A stretch of DNA of 64,000 nucleotides from Aptenodytes patagonicus (GCF_965638725.1 NC_134954.1:868001-932000), one strand, 5' to 3'; shown: positions 12,666 to 26,750, counted from the first letter of the stretch. Numbers and translations: made by a program. Notes: generated by a model not told the origin, from the letters alone.

Positions 12666-14892
12666 GAAAGAAAATATAAAGATAGAAACCAACAACTGTA
12701 ATGAGATGAAGAAAGAAAGTGTGGCTGTATAACTCTCCAGGTGCACCCAGCTGTTACTAGAGATATTTCTAATTCTGCAATCAGTACTGAGTCTCACAGA
12801 ACTAAACGGCTTTCTGACTGCAGATCTACAAGGTTTGTTGATTATGTCTTTGAACTCAGATAGTCCAAGTACAGTAGCTGTTCTTCACAAAGAAATCAGA
12901 CTTACTAAAAGCAACAGCATAGAAAGACCTAATAGTTTATGGTAACACCACTACTGCATGTAGTTTCATTAACCAGATGGAACCATTGTAAACAACTAGA
13001 TTAAATGAGGAGTACTTTAGGTGAGAGATGTAACATTCTAACTGAAGCTGGTTTATATTCTCTTTAACTTGTCTTAATTGCAATCAAAATAATGACATAA
13101 ATTGCTAATCATATCACTTTGGATTTATAAAGCATCACAATCTTAAGAAAAATTCTGCAGCTGCAAGGACATAAAAGTATTTTTAAACTACGAAGATGAA
13201 AAGGAGGCTAGAGACAATTATCAAATGAACACAGAGCAGTTCAGCTCTAAGCTGTCAGTGAAAATCCTCTGTCTCTCTGAAACTTCTTTATCCCTTTAAG
13301 ATGACCTGTGACCAGCCTGTTATCCCCTGTTATTCCTTAATACATTACAGGGTCTAATCAGAAGTTGGCACTACTTTATGGGGTAATGTACCATTGCAGT
13401 GTGAGGAATGGTAGTGCTTTGTCCACCATGAGTAAGGAGCAACGTAATGGATCCCAGAATTCACTATTATGGGCCAGAAAAATTTGTTGGTATCATCTAA
13501 ATCTCCAACCTTGAAAGAGCCATGTCCTCATTCATATCTAGAATAACAGCTTGTAAATACATTTTCATAATCAAAGTCTAAGCTAAACACTACATGCTAT
13601 GAGATCAAAAAGTGTATGTCATGCCCATTCAAGTATAATTGGTTAAGCATTATTCTGCTCATGTTAATTTTACTTGTTACTTCATGACAATATCCTATTA
13701 ATATAGTCATTTAGCAGACTGTTCCATTCCCGTGAATGTAATTACTTGATTTAGAAAAGTGAATGAAAATTTCATTGTGCATAGAGTCCAGGAGCTCAGT
13801 GTAAGCACAGAGCTCTGCCAGCTTGGCTGCATCGGCTAGGAGACAAATCCCTTCAGTCATTTTCAAGGCTTGTTATGGGCAAGACTGTCTTGCTTACAGC
13901 CCAAGTACTGATTTGTCCATGTACCAGGGGACATCGTCTAGTATCTGCACTAGATTAACTCCTCCCACGCATGCAGACCTTGCTTTTGGGACTATTCTGT
14001 CCTTTCCTGGGGCTACTATATCCTATTTTATATATATTATAGTAAACATGGTCAGAAATCAGGGGTGAGAGATGAAGGAAAGTAAATAGAAGTGCTAAGG
14101 AAAGCATCTTTCCCTCTAAGTAGAAAGTACATAGTTTTTTAATCAGTTACCAGATAGTATATTACCATATCCCTCTCCCACCTTGAAGATTTAGGTTGTA
14201 AGCTCCTCAGCATGCAGAACTACCTACTCAGCAGTTCTAAACCACGCCTCCATTCAGGACTGACTTCGTAGATACCCTAATAGGAGTGACTGAAAGGCTA
14301 ACATGCCCATTAGGATTTAGACTGGTAGCTCATGTAGTCTAGCATCCCCAGCTCACAAATAAAGCAGCTGTGGAAAAATGTTTCAAAGGCTGGGTGCCAG
14401 TTCACACACACCTTAATTGGAGTCTGCTGTGAAGTATCAGCCTCCTTTATACACCATGAATAGCAAATACTGAGATCAATATAAAGCAGTAGTCAGGAGA
14501 TGACAGGTAGGATATCAACAGATATCTCTTTCATAAAATGAGAAATTAATTAAGAACCACAGTGTGTCCTTTCTCAAAAGCATATTCAGGCTAAAGTTTT
14601 ATCTTTTGTGTGATAACTCTCTTAATGCTTTGTTACAGTCTAATAATTTGATAACCACCTGGTTTAAGAGCCTTCCAGTTTACTCTGATTTAAGCTGGAG
14701 TTCAATACCTGGATCTGTGCCATTTTACTTTCATGTTCATCAAAGCTCTGTGTGTGGGAAAAGTGAACACCATCATCCTCCAAATCTTCATTACCCTTCT
14801 GCCTTTGTAATGGGCTCGTGAGCACTGTCATTCCTTAATTTGATATTTTCTGTTTTATTTTGCAAGGCAATACGTTCAGAATCAGTACACAC

Positions 14893-14913
14893 GTTGCCAC
14901 CAGTGGTGGCAAC
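14893..14913. promoter_or_regulatory. 21-bp palindrome with RFX-type half-sites
   Basis: GTTGCCACCA, one central G, then TGGTGGCAAC: 10-bp perfect arms. The outer GTTGCC/GGCAAC are RFX X-box half-sites, but at a wider spacing (9 nt) than the usual 0-3. A regulatory role is inferred only. Confidence 0.4.
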
Positions 14914-17799
14914 CATCCCAAAGAGTAACTCTTCCCACCACAAAGAGTAACCAGTCTTACATTAAAACAACTGTAATACAGCTGACTCTCCGTTATCCAT
15001 TGAAATGGGAACGAGGACAGTAAAGGTCATGGAAAAAACATGGGTAAAATGGTTACCAGACTGCATGGTGCAGACACAGCTGTGTGGAGCCAGTCTAGAT
15101 CCATGACAATGGTGAGTTGGAGGTAACTAGTCCCTCTGGGTTTGAAATGACTCCTGCAGAGGAAAGAGTCTCTCCGCACAGCAGTGCTCATTGCTCCTGG
15201 TTATAAAAGGAACCAGGGGATGTGGCATAGCATAAGCCCTCTTGTGGAACAATGTCTGCCTCACAGACAAACTTCTTGGGACCCAGAATACTGGGGAGAG
15301 TGCACAGATGCCCAGTCAGCTCTCTCTGGGTGTCTCTCTGGCTTAGCATTAGTTAGGTTACACTTAGAGCAGCTCCCTGCAGACCCTGACTCAGTCTTCG
15401 CACTGCTTATCACATGCTCTGGTTTAGCATCGCTGAATTGGCAGTGCTGAATCCTTTTAGACCCCCCCTCCCCAGAAGGGTGCTCAGGTTTCTGTGGCAC
15501 CACAAGCCAACTCAAGTCCAGCATGAGTGGACATAACAAACTGATGGTCCCTTAGGACTCCTGCAAAACCACCGGCGTGTTTTGGCATCTTGCTCTATAA
15601 GGCTGGCCATTCCAGAAAGAGTGATGAGACTTGCTCTGTACAAAGTCAGCTCCAGTTTGCACAGTTTGATAACTCTGTAAGTTGTGCAAGTACAGCTATA
15701 CTGCTTCTGGACCCCTGATCACCATGGCATAGTTTGTGTGATCTGCAAAGGCCTAGCTAACTTTGCACTCTTCTGCTTCTCCATTTACAGTAATCTGAAA
15801 AAAACCTGCCTGCAGATTTTTACAGGAACATACAAAAACTACTAAGCTCAGATCTTCTGCTTAATATATTCACAATCTTTGTTCATTTTTACTTTTAAGT
15901 GGGTTTAATGAATGACTTAGTAGGCTAGACTTAAAGAGTACATTCAAAGATGCCTATAGGAATCGATTGCCAAACTGCGGCTCATTCTCAGATACTCTCT
16001 GACCACTCTGAAAATCATATTCTGACTACCATTTTGTGTCATTTTTAGCCTATTGCAGCATGCCAGTGAAACCTCTGTTTAGCAGCCAGGTTTTCTGACA
16101 TTACCACAACTTGACTGAAAAAGTGAGTCTTCTACATCTCACATATCTATCGAATCCAGCAGCTGGGTGATGTTTTTCTCACCTGTGCATTCTAAGTTTT
16201 ACATGCTAATATCATATCACTATGCTTCACAGTACAAAGAGACTTAAAATCTTACGAGAAAGAGAAAAAGGTATTTTGTTAAAAATAAACTCATTTTAGA
16301 AGCTACAGCTGTTTCATGTTTCTATTTATTCTAACCTCAACGGTGTTCATTTTTTTTCAGAATGTTTTTACAGCCTGTTTTGTGTTAAGTACCTGTTGTT
16401 TGGCACCTGGATGTACGTGCAACTTTTATCTTGTGTACAGTATCATCACCTCAAGTGGACTATACATATGCTGCAAGTTTGCTGCATACCTAAGGACCTC
16501 ACTAAGATGGAGCCTCTAGGACCCAGTCTTCCTCTCATCAAATTCAGTAACAAAACTGACCTTGACATCACTGGGCAGAAAGAGAATTATAAATCCTTAC
16601 TCTACTTCTAAAGACAGATGCAGCTTGTGGCAACGGCTGACATGCGATGATTTTATTTTTTATTTTTTGAGAAAGAAAGAGATAATACTTACACCTAAAA
16701 ATATTCTGGAAGTTACTTTTCACTTTTAAACATCTGTAAAGCAAGAACCTTCAGCTTACTGCTTGTGGAATTTCCCACTGAAGTCTAAAAAGGTTTTGCA
16801 TTCAGAACGATTACACATTTAGTAAGGAAGTGCTCTAAATGTCATCCTTTAAATTAAGAAGAGGGTGTTTATCAAAGCTCATTTGTTCCCAATGTTTCTG
16901 TTCAGTTATTTAGATATAATTTAGAAAACAAGAAGATAGAATGAAATTCCATAGCTGCACTGCATTAGAAATGCTGTCAAGACTGGCTGAAGATTACTGA
17001 TTCTGCTTCAGTTGGAATTTGTACAAGTAATGTTATCTAAAGAAGAACCATATGAGGGCAAATTGAGCAGCACAGAATGAAAACTATTAAAGTTTAACCT
17101 AGCGGCAAAGTATCTAAAAAAAGATTAGACATTCAGCAATACATCTGAATACATGAACATCTAAGATACCTAGTGAGCACACCAAATTCCTCTAATTTCC
17201 ATTTATCAAGCCATAATAAAAGTCATAAAAGCTTAAGAGCATCTCATTCAGTTATAGATCCACAATGAATTACTTTCCCTTGATAATGCTGCATCTATTA
17301 ATTTATAATTCCTTAAAGAGGACTGATGCTTAAGAATGACAGAATACATCAATTTTCCAAAGTACAAAGTGGCATATGCAAAAACAAAAATTACTTTATT
17401 CAAATAATTTAACTCTATAAAAATGTATTATTTTAGCACAGGCAGCTATCATTTGATACATACCAAAACTGCTTCTCTGTATGCTATTTAGATTAGAAGT
17501 ATGAGCAGTTTATTTTGAAGAGGGAATCAGACAATAAATTATCTGTACCTGCAAATACTCCATGGTTAACTCGTAATACCTTCCTTTATTGAGTTTTATT
17601 TGCTTAAATGCTGAACAGTACTGGTACTCAGCATTAATACTGTTCACGGTACAATACACATGCATATCCCACAAAATACAACAAAGAAAGAGTCATAGGG
17701 ACGAACTGCCACAGCACAGCATATGGCAGCAACTAGTGTAGTAAACTGAAGCAATAATATACCAGAAAAAGAAAGATGATATTGGACAACACTTTCCTC

Positions 17800-17925
17800 A
17801 GCTAAGAAATTATGGGCCCTGTAGTTACAGCACAAGTGGAGGAGACAGGAAATCTGGGATTTATTCTGGGATCTGTCACAGATTTCCTGTGTGGCTTTGA
17901 GAAAGTCCTGTGGGGTTAACTTCAG
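17800..17925 (-). mobile_element. MIR/CORE-SINE-like element, minus strand
   Basis: On the minus strand: CTCAAAGCCACACAGGAAAT, CTGTGACAGATCCCAGAATA, AATCCCAGATTTCCTG. This mirrors the CAAGGTCACACAGGAAGTCT...GAACCCAG...CTCCTG tail of the same class as the copy at 25.8 kb. A 135-codon open frame on this strand (17644-18051) runs through it and is not taken as a gene. Confidence 0.6.
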
Positions 17926-20900
17926 CCATGAGGCTTTCTTTCCTCTGAGAGCAGCTTGCACCCGTATCTCGACAACCCCTCTGTAGTGTGAGCTAATTAA
18001 CACAAAAGGTAAGATGTTACTCATGCAACTTTTGTACGTAAGCAACAGCAAAGTCGGGATCTAATACAGGTGAAACAGTATGATCAAAAGCAGGCTAGGC
18101 AATAAAAGTACAAATACTAAGGCAGACAACATACCCCTTTCCAGGAGCTAGCAGGGAGGGAATAAAAAGAACGTGCACTCCAGCTGTTGACTGGTGCAGT
18201 TGTTGCACAGGTGGAATCAGGAAGCAGCAATTTATTTTCACTGGAAGCCAACACTCCATTTCCCTGCTTCCTTCCAAGAAGAAAAACTAAGGGGAAAATA
18301 CAGGTTAAACTATACCTCCTTTGCAGTTTTCACACACAGCACATTCTCCTCATGAAATCTAGCCTCCAGTGGTAGGAATCCAAGATACTCATTCTTCTAT
18401 AAGATATCTTCACATACTTTACAAAATTAGCACAGAGTTTTCAGTTACCCAAAGTATTATGGTCATTTCAACAGGTCAGTTTCATTTATCAGGCCTGGGT
18501 GGCTTAATGTCTCAGATTTGAGCAAAATAGAATAAATCCCACATGTTCCTGTTGTGAGCTCATACCCTTTTGGGTTCTTCTGGCAGGGGAGAGGGTTCCG
18601 CCCATTCTCTGAGGACTAGCCCAACATTAAAATAACTAACCCACAACAATAAACCATCTTGTGTTTTAGGTTACTTGCCCAGTGCTCTCAGATGATCCAT
18701 TTTTATCCCCTATGTTCTGAGCTATTTTGTTTCTACTCAATGTTGCTACCTACAAGGGAAACAAAACCTTAAGAAGACGGCTCAATGCTGTTCTCAACTT
18801 CAGTGTAACGTATCTTGAACAAGGCGTTACTCAATTGAATTTCCTACCCGCTAGCCAATATGGTTATTATATCACAGTACGTATTTTTACTTGTTTCAGT
18901 GATGCTAATAGATGCTCAGATGCTAACAGAGCACTTAATGCATTTATAACTTTTGTTATTTATAGTTGACAAACAAATAAAAACAAGTATTCTGGGCAAT
19001 GGAAAATGCAGTCTAGAAAAGCCTTATTTTGAATTTGATCTGTGTGAAGAAGAATTTACCAAACTTCTGAAGTAAAGTGATTTATTTTAGCATGTGCATC
19101 AAATCTTAAACTGAAGAATGACTTGCTCAAACTTTCATTTTCAGCAAAAAGAAAGACTGGAAGCAGACTCTAGGATCATAATATAATAGTACAACCCAAT
19201 CTCCTAAATCATCCTAAAAATTAAAGACGTGACAACATATGGCTGCATCCATATAACCCTAAATCACAACTTCTGTTAACAAACTGTCTTTATACACTGT
19301 GATTAAATTTCTAGGAGACCTGAAACCACATTTAACCACTGAAAACGAGGCACCTGGTTTCTCAGAGATATCCAGTTGCTATTTTCCAACATTGCTCTCA
19401 ACTGGATCTGCTGGGCAACTGTGAGAAACCAGTCATTTCACTGAAAGTCCTAATTGGAAAAAAGTGAATGCTGGTTCTATTCTGGCCCATAAGCAGCACA
19501 ACTCTAGAAAAAACAGGAAGCAAGATAAGAACTTGTGTCCCGAGCTTCAGGCTCAGGATTGAAATCAGATTTGAATAGAGATGTAAATGCAAACCTCAAA
19601 ATCAAAGCTTTACAATATAACAGGAAGCTCAGGATACAGGGCCACACATTCCTTTTGTCCACTGTAAGTCTCCTCCTTCTGGCATGCAAGCAAAACACAA
19701 CCCTACAAATTCTTTCACTGCTTTGCAATGGTTGCATCTGTCTCCTCACACCCATCCTCTCTTCCTCCTCAGCCCCATGTGCAGCTTGACCCTCCAAGAG
19801 CTCAACCGGCTTCCAGGTAGCAGAGTCACTGAGCAGATTCCAACATCATGCCAAACCAAAGAACCTTCTCCTGATTTGGGCCCAGCATTCAGCCCTCTTC
19901 CTCTTAACTAGCTCCTATGCATACCCACAGGGACATTCCCAGTAACAAGTCAGGCCTAATTATCCATCAGAAGACATTAAGCATTCCACCAATCCTAAAG
20001 AGGTACAGCGTTAAAACACAACAAAATAATTGACAATGTGCTTTTCTCTTCCTAAGGGCTCTAACGACACTAAAACAAAAATGTCCTGGACATAATTTTT
20101 CTGTTTAAATCCATAGTAACTCTAAAGAGGTCAACAATAAACAGATTTCAGACCCAAGGTATAAAACCAACATCTTCCTGAAGTCTCCAGGTTAAGTTCT
20201 ATTGCCTTTGGACGTAGCATGGATCATTTAAGAATCTGTCCCAGTAAAATGTATCTAATTGCCATTTATTGTTCCAATTAATTTTTTCCTCTGGTGTTGT
20301 ATCAGAATCTTTATGAATCTTCTCAGACAGTTGGAAATTTAAGTTTATGCAGAGTGTAAGACGCAAGTCAGTCAAATCTCTAAAATAATTAACTCATAAG
20401 TAAAAGATTATGAAATATTTCTTCTGTATGATATGCATTTTGTTTAAGCTTTGATTTTCTGTTTTTAAGAATTCAAATCCATCTATCTTTACACAAACTT
20501 TGTTCACATATATCCATGTTTTCTAGCACTAGCATTGCTACTTCTTCTCCCTATTACTTTATATCATCGTGTGTTAAATGCAATTGTAACCTACCTGGGG
20601 CTGGTCTTATTGACCTAAAGTAAGTGGAATTTACAGAGTTTTATGCCTTCAGGGCTTAGGGATTCCAACTGATGTGGCACACCACAGCATTTCTCCTCAA
20701 CAGCAAACACTTCCTGCCCACGCTTCATTGTCTCCCAGGAATATCAAAACCAGGTTCCAGTTTACAAATACAAAATGAGAAGACTTTTCACATCTTCATT
20801 TAAGAGAAGAAAAACAAAAAGTCTTTACCTTATTGTAGTTTCAATAATGACACAAAATTTCTAAACCAAACATTCCTTACAGTGCTGTTCTGTTTTAGCC

Positions 20901-23900
20901 TTGGTCATCCTGTCTAAAGCATCTTGGGAAGGCTTCTATATACTGCGATAATAGGAACAATAGAAGAGTCTCTCAATTACAGTAGTATTAAATCTGGGGC
21001 ATGTCTTTTTTACCGTACGTTTGCGTTAACATACAGCACAATGGGCCTCTAATTCTGACACAGATTTCTGGGAATACAGTACAGCAAAAACTAAAAACAG
21101 AAGAGAGGGTGAAGGTGCCACTGTGGTTACGACTAGGGTATTCTAAGCATGGGCATGAACCTAAACTCATCCAGAAAGGATTAGAAGACCAGATCGTTTA
21201 CCATATAAGACAAAAATGCAAAGAGTTTTTAATAAATATTTTTTCATGCTGTTACTGGATTTTGACAACAATATCATTTTGTTAAAATATCATAAGAATA
21301 GTTTACTATCTCACAGCATTCCTTGAAAATCTAAACTCTCTTGAGTTCCACAGATCTGTACCAGATAATTGACATCAGAACAGTGTCCATCTGTTGTCCT
21401 TCCTAGAAAAGTGGCACCTTAGAAATGAACTAAAGTTAACGTTCACAAACATTAAAAAAAAAAAAATCTCCTCCAAAACATGCTGTTGCTCTACATGCAA
21501 ATCTGATTCCTGGAATCCAGAAGGCAGCTATTCAGAGGTGTCTCAGATGATATGTTCAACTCAGTCTTGGCTTTTATATTGTTTCAGGGTGGGTATGGGC
21601 ACAGAATGATCTTAATTAATGTAAGGAAATAAGGTCTAATCGTAGCGGGGTAGGTTCTGTCCAAATTCCAGTTGGAGTAATTACACTTTGCCTTCCTGAA
21701 TTCTCTTCTCTTAATTGCTATTTAACATAGGATTCTCTAACAAGCTTGTGTGTTTTTTCTAAGCTATGAAGAAAGGAAAGTAATTCCTAGAAGTCTACAT
21801 GCTAAACAGGAGAGAGTTTATATATATTTGTAAGATATTCTTAAATACCACTAGGTAAAATAATTATACTTATTCTAAAAGGAAGAAGACATTCTTATCA
21901 CAAATCAGCCTACTATTTACTAACAAAAATGAAAAAAAACCCACACCACATATTGATCTCTTCAATATGATTTGTTTATTGGGGCTTCATTACCTGACCA
22001 CTGAAAAGATGCCAGGCCTGAGTAGGGCACTGTCGGTTTAATTTTGTTCCAATAAGTACTGACGTATAACAAGAACATGTGTGGGTTGATGCCTGAACAT
22101 TTAAACATCCTTTCTATATGACCTGATCTTAAAAGGGTTTTCATTTCTTTAGTGTTCACCTCCACCAGTTTCTGCAAAACTTTATCCAGAGATGAAACAC
22201 CATGAAATTCCTTACAACCAAAGCTGAGTTACAGCAAAAGAACATGCCCAAGGATATGGCTGCCAACCACTTTGTCTGCCTCAGAGCCAGGTCAGTAACC
22301 AACAGCCACACTCAGCCAGAAGTGCTGACCATAGAGGTTGCCGCTAAAGATACATGATTGGAACTGTGACTACTTCATGTGAAACACGACAAGGTCAAAT
22401 TATCTGCAACTGGGTGAAGGATGAAATAAAACAAACCTTTTTTTTTTTAATAATCTCTGAATACTTTCAAGCTGCTATGACAATTACTAAAAAGTCCTCT
22501 TTCTTATAAGCATTTACCTTGCATTTAAATGTGGTATGTATTGCCCTTGACATATTGCTATCATTTACAATTATTCACTGATTTGTACCATTTGTTTGAT
22601 AAAAAAAGCAGTAGGAGCTGAGGAAAGATAAGCACCAGTTTGATCATTTAGTGACACAAGCCCAGATACTCAGATGCTCTGTTTGTGTCAGAAGCCATAC
22701 TTCTGCTGCAATAGCTGACTAAATGGCCCAGGAAAGCTCACTCCTGGCTTTCTGGCCTTCTGTGGCAAAGAAGCCCAGGCACGGGTAATTAATGATGCCT
22801 GAGCTGGAACCCAGGTATAGAATGCAAATAAAAACTTTTGAAAAACTGCATTCATGTACCATCTTTCCCCCTTGCATTTTGCAACACATTGTCTTTGCGT
22901 GAAAAGCTATGAGCTAAAGAAAACTTCATCAATAACTGTATAAAATGTTTTACCACCATTCTGTCTAAATTACAGTACAGTAACTGTTTTGCTTTATTAA
23001 ATGTGACATTTCCAAATCTTTTTATGTGATAGCACATAAAAGTTTTAAAATATTTTTTAATTTTTTCTTTTACTCTGTCTTTATTACCACGGAACAGGCC
23101 TTCAGCCAGAGTAGATTCTTGTATATCATAAACTTCAACAGAGGTTTGCCATCTTTCACTAGCATCTTACACTAGCTATTTTTGCGATGTATTTGGGAAA
23201 TTACAAAAAATCTTACCTATTTCTTCTAGGAAGGAGAGAAAGCATAATTATCCCTTTCTAATTATTGCACTTTAGCTTCCTCAGAATATTTATTTAGCAT
23301 CAAGATTTGTTTATGTTCACTGATACATTGGTTAAGTTTACTCTTCATTTATTTTAATTTTATGTTCCAAGGATATTTTACTGAACACTCACTGTAAGAC
23401 CTTCAACTGTGGCCACCCACACCCTGAAATTTTCTCTCTACCTAATCCTGCCTTATGCCATAACAGAGTAATTTATTTTTTTTAACAAAATACATTTCTT
23501 TCAGCAAAACATACACATCCCATAGTATTTTCTATGTTATCTTAAAAAGCATGTGTAGCATTGCACAGTGTGTGTGTGTACATAAGCATGCACACATGCT
23601 AATCCCCCCCCAAGCACATATACAGTTATTGTTGAAAACTTTCATTAAAACTTTGTAAAGGAAGTCCATCTGCCACAGCTCAGGGTGTCCTGTTTCTGTG
23701 AGGGGCTTTGGCTACTGCTTGGCCATTTTCTCATTGAAAACATAAGTAGGAGACTTGAGAGCATTTAGTCTTGCTGCTATTAAAACAATCTGATTTGGAA
23801 AGGGTGTTTTGAAGGGTTTTTCCCCACCAGCTGGCAATCTTGAAGCACGGACACCTCCTCAGACACAGCACACTTAGTTTAGTGTCCTCTGTTCTGGTGG

Positions 23901-24029
23901 TGTCAATGGGAAGGACGGGGGGAAACAATTCGTTCTGTAAGGATGGGATACATTCTGGTCATCAAGATAATATCGAAATAAGCTGTTGTGCCCAAGCAAT
24001 ATATATGTCCCTGGTTGTCTTTCAATCCA

Positions 24030-24270
24030 AACCATAATGCAGCCTCACCAGGCCTTGTGAGCTCCTGGCAGTGGTGTTCCAGCGGAGCGAGTGGGCTGGA
24101 GTTCCTCCCCTGACCTGGTTGGCTGCAGAAAGCAGCAGTGCTTCTGAGTGACCTGGTCGGTCAGAGCTGGTGGGCCTCATCACACTCTAACCCAGCAAGG
24201 GATATGCATGCTCCTCCCCTGTCAGAGGGAAGAAACAGAGATCCTTGGCTTCTAAAGTATCGGGGACATA
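24030..24270. other. GC-richer non-coding block
   Basis: Another short GC-richer island in AT-rich DNA, with ACCTGGTTGG and ACCTGGTCGG repeated about 45 bp apart. No gene recognised. Could be an element remnant. Confidence 0.3.
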
Positions 24271-24301
24271 ATCTGGGGTTAGCATCTGCTCATAATATAT
24301 A

Positions 24302-24350
24302 TTTGCTTGTTTTAAGAGACTGGTTTAAGATTTGCGTGTTTTAAGAGACT
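24302..24350 (+). repeat. 29-bp tandem duplication
   Basis: TTTGCTTGTTTTAAGAGACT at 24302-24321 recurs at 24331-24350 with one substitution (C to G), a period of 29 bp and two copies. Confidence 0.85.
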
Positions 24351-25789
24351 TTGTAAGAGGATGGAGGCAGCTCTGTGGCTAGTTTGGATTCCGATTTTAT
24401 TTTGAATTATTGAAAGACAAACAATAAGTTCAAATCTCAGGAAAATTATTTCATGATTGATTGGTGATATTTGTTTTACTTCAGTACTGCTCTCCAAAAT
24501 GTTCAGTTTTAATTTTATAGTTGATCAGTCTGCAAACTTCAGAAAGTCCCAAATCTCATTTCCACCGAGCAAGGGCTTTCCTTGTTTGCATTCCTCATTT
24601 GGAAATAAAGGATTGTAGCCACCAGAGGTAACAGTTTACGTTTACACACAGTGGTTATGAGTACCCCCCAAAAAAATGTTCTCAGTGGGGACAGGTATCA
24701 GACCCAAACAAACAAAACTAAATGCCACAGGGGTATGCCCTTCTACCAGGAAAAGAGGAGAGAAAGGGACAATGGGTGGAAAAAAAGAAAGTGCATGAGG
24801 GGTTAAAAATGTCAAAATAAAGTACCAGTGGGGAACACGGAGCAGAGAGCCCAACAGCAAAAAAGAAACTGGGAGTGGAGAAGGGTCATTAATAAAGGTC
24901 CTAAACATCTTATTCTTCCCATGCAGGCTTCCTCTTCCCCACATTCTCCCCCGCTCAGATAGCCATGTTTCCAAAATGGAATTGACTGCTGGTGTTTGTG
25001 ACAAGACAGCATTGGTTGCTGCAGTAGAATAGAAAAGACAATGGGGAGGAACTGGAAATAAAATGGCTGCTCTATGCTATGCCTCTCCTTTTCGGCATAG
25101 AAAGCAGCATTGCCTGTGATAAGAGAAAGAATGAGACAGCGCTACATTCATCCTACCATCACCGAGTCCTACGATCCAACAGGAACTACAAGCCACGAAG
25201 AGTCCTTCAATCAGTTTCATTGGAGCAGAACACGAAACAGCCTTTTAATCCCCCTGTCCCAAGAGGCAGATACAAAGCCTTCCTGCCCTACTGAGAATAC
25301 AGCAGCGGGCAGAGGGAATGTAACATTCTGTGGTGCCTTAGGCATAATGTCCATCTGTAATACTCTTGGTGGGTCCTCACCATTAAAAATCTCCCTCTTG
25401 TTTGTACAGCAATAATACACTACATGCAAAATTGTACAGAGGCATGTTAAAGTCATATCATCATCTCATTCTTCTAAAAATTATTTCTGCCTACATTTCT
25501 GTAAGGTGAGATAATTAACTTTGCCAAACATAGGACAGAGTGAGACTTGCTGGATAAAGAGGCAGCATTTTAAAAAGTAGGGCTGTTTGGAAAAGTTGAA
25601 AAGACATTGCACAGTTAATGCAAAATTCTACTAGAAATTAAAATAAGACCTGATCAGAAGCCCTCAAACTTACATGACAGCTACTCATGAAACACTTTAA
25701 TCTTTTTTTAAAATGAATATATTTCATTACGCCTAACGAAAATGAAAGTAGGAATACATACAATAATACTTCACTTTTACTATCCATCC

Positions 25790-25910
25790 AATCAGTCTGT
25801 ATTTTAAAGCTAGGGGAATTAAGAAACACAAAATGGGAAAGTGACTGACCCAGAGTCACCAAGAAGTCTGTGGCAATTATTAACAGAACCCAGCTCCTAG
25901 CTAGGAATTG
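25790..25910 (+). mobile_element. MIR/CORE-SINE-like element, plus strand
   Basis: AAAATGGGAAAGTGACTGAC, then CCAGAGTCACC, AAGAAGTCTGTGGCA and ACAGAACCCAG, follow the order of the 3' half of MIR-type SINEs: low-copy A-rich part, AAGTGACTTGCCCAAGGTCAC, AGTAAGTGGCAGAGC, GAACCCAGG. Strongly diverged, so an ancient insertion. Recognised by memory of the consensus. Confidence 0.65.
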
Positions 25911-26156
25911 GTTTTATCTTGATGAAAAGTGACGCACACAGACTGGAGAAGACAGACCAAAGCAGTGGAACAGAGGTAGGGTATGACACAGAAAAGTAAC
26001 AACACACTACATGTGATTTAACTACGTTACCAAGGCACACTCAGTCTTTTTCATAGAGACCCTATGCAGGATCGGGCCCTTATGAATAACATGTCAGCTG
26101 TGTAAGATCAGCGTTTTTGAAACCACTTCTCTTGAAGTCATAAAAAAAAAAAAGTC

Positions 26157-26185
26157 ATCTATTCTATGACGCTATGATTCTATGA
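26157..26185 (+). mobile_element. Probable CR1 3' terminus
   Basis: ATTCTATGACGCTATGATTC then TATGA consists of three near-copies of the ATTCTATG(A) octamer that ends CR1 elements. The upstream sequence is an A-run and is not recognisably CR1, so only the terminal repeat is called. Confidence 0.5.
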
Positions 26186-26738
26186 AAACCAACCAAACAC
26201 TGACAAAGTAACAACTGTTGCACTGGTTGTCTTCAGGATGACTCTTTAGCTCAAAATAAGGGTATAAGGTTGCTGTTGCTACCTAACACCTTTTGCTTTT
26301 ACTTAATTTTTAAAATGTTCATTCTCATCAAAGCCATGGCACTGAGTAAAAGGTTATTTGAGGAGATAGAAGAGGGCAACACACTAGCTGTCATTCCTTC
26401 CTTCCTGTTCTATGGTAAGGAGCATGCTGATGATATCAGGAACTGAAAATTCTCCCTTTTAGTAGATTAATTGATTGGAGAGCTTTACAGTAGACCAAAA
26501 AAATGAGCAAATGTTGTACTCACCAGTCTAACTCATTAAGAAATGTTCCCCATGTAATCATAATGCAGGAAAAAGGAGGTTTGCAATGCTTTTAGAGTAT
26601 AAAAATCGAGCATTTACACATTTTACTTGTTTTCATAATAAAAAGGCAATATTACAAATATTTTTGAAAGATGAGGATTCTTTCATGTGTTGAGCGACTT
26701 TTGCTACTGTCATTCCTGTGTACGACACAGCCACACAG

Positions 26739-26750
26739 TGCCATCTAGTG
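26739..26750 (-). promoter_or_regulatory. CTCF-like site
   Basis: TGCCATCTAGTG on the plus strand equals CACTAGATGGCA on the minus strand, close to the CTCF core CCASYAGRKGGCA. It lies in the gene-poor flank of MRPS22 and could be a domain boundary. Strand is that of the motif. Confidence 0.4.

Larger units (their letters stand above)
10830..24030. other. Gene-poor flank, middle part
   Basis: Non-coding, AT-rich. Holds the homeodomain-rich stretch, the RFX-like palindrome and one SINE-like copy. The 14.95-15.64 kb part is GC-richer, with a TTATAAAAGG box at about 15200 and open frames on both strands, but no product is recognised; it could be a degraded element. Confidence 0.55.

Noticed and set aside
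17644-18051. 135-codon open frame on the minus strand, the longest outside the two genes and their CpG islands
   Set aside because: It runs through the MIR/CORE-SINE-like element on the same strand, shows no family similarity I recognise, and lacks splice or promoter support.
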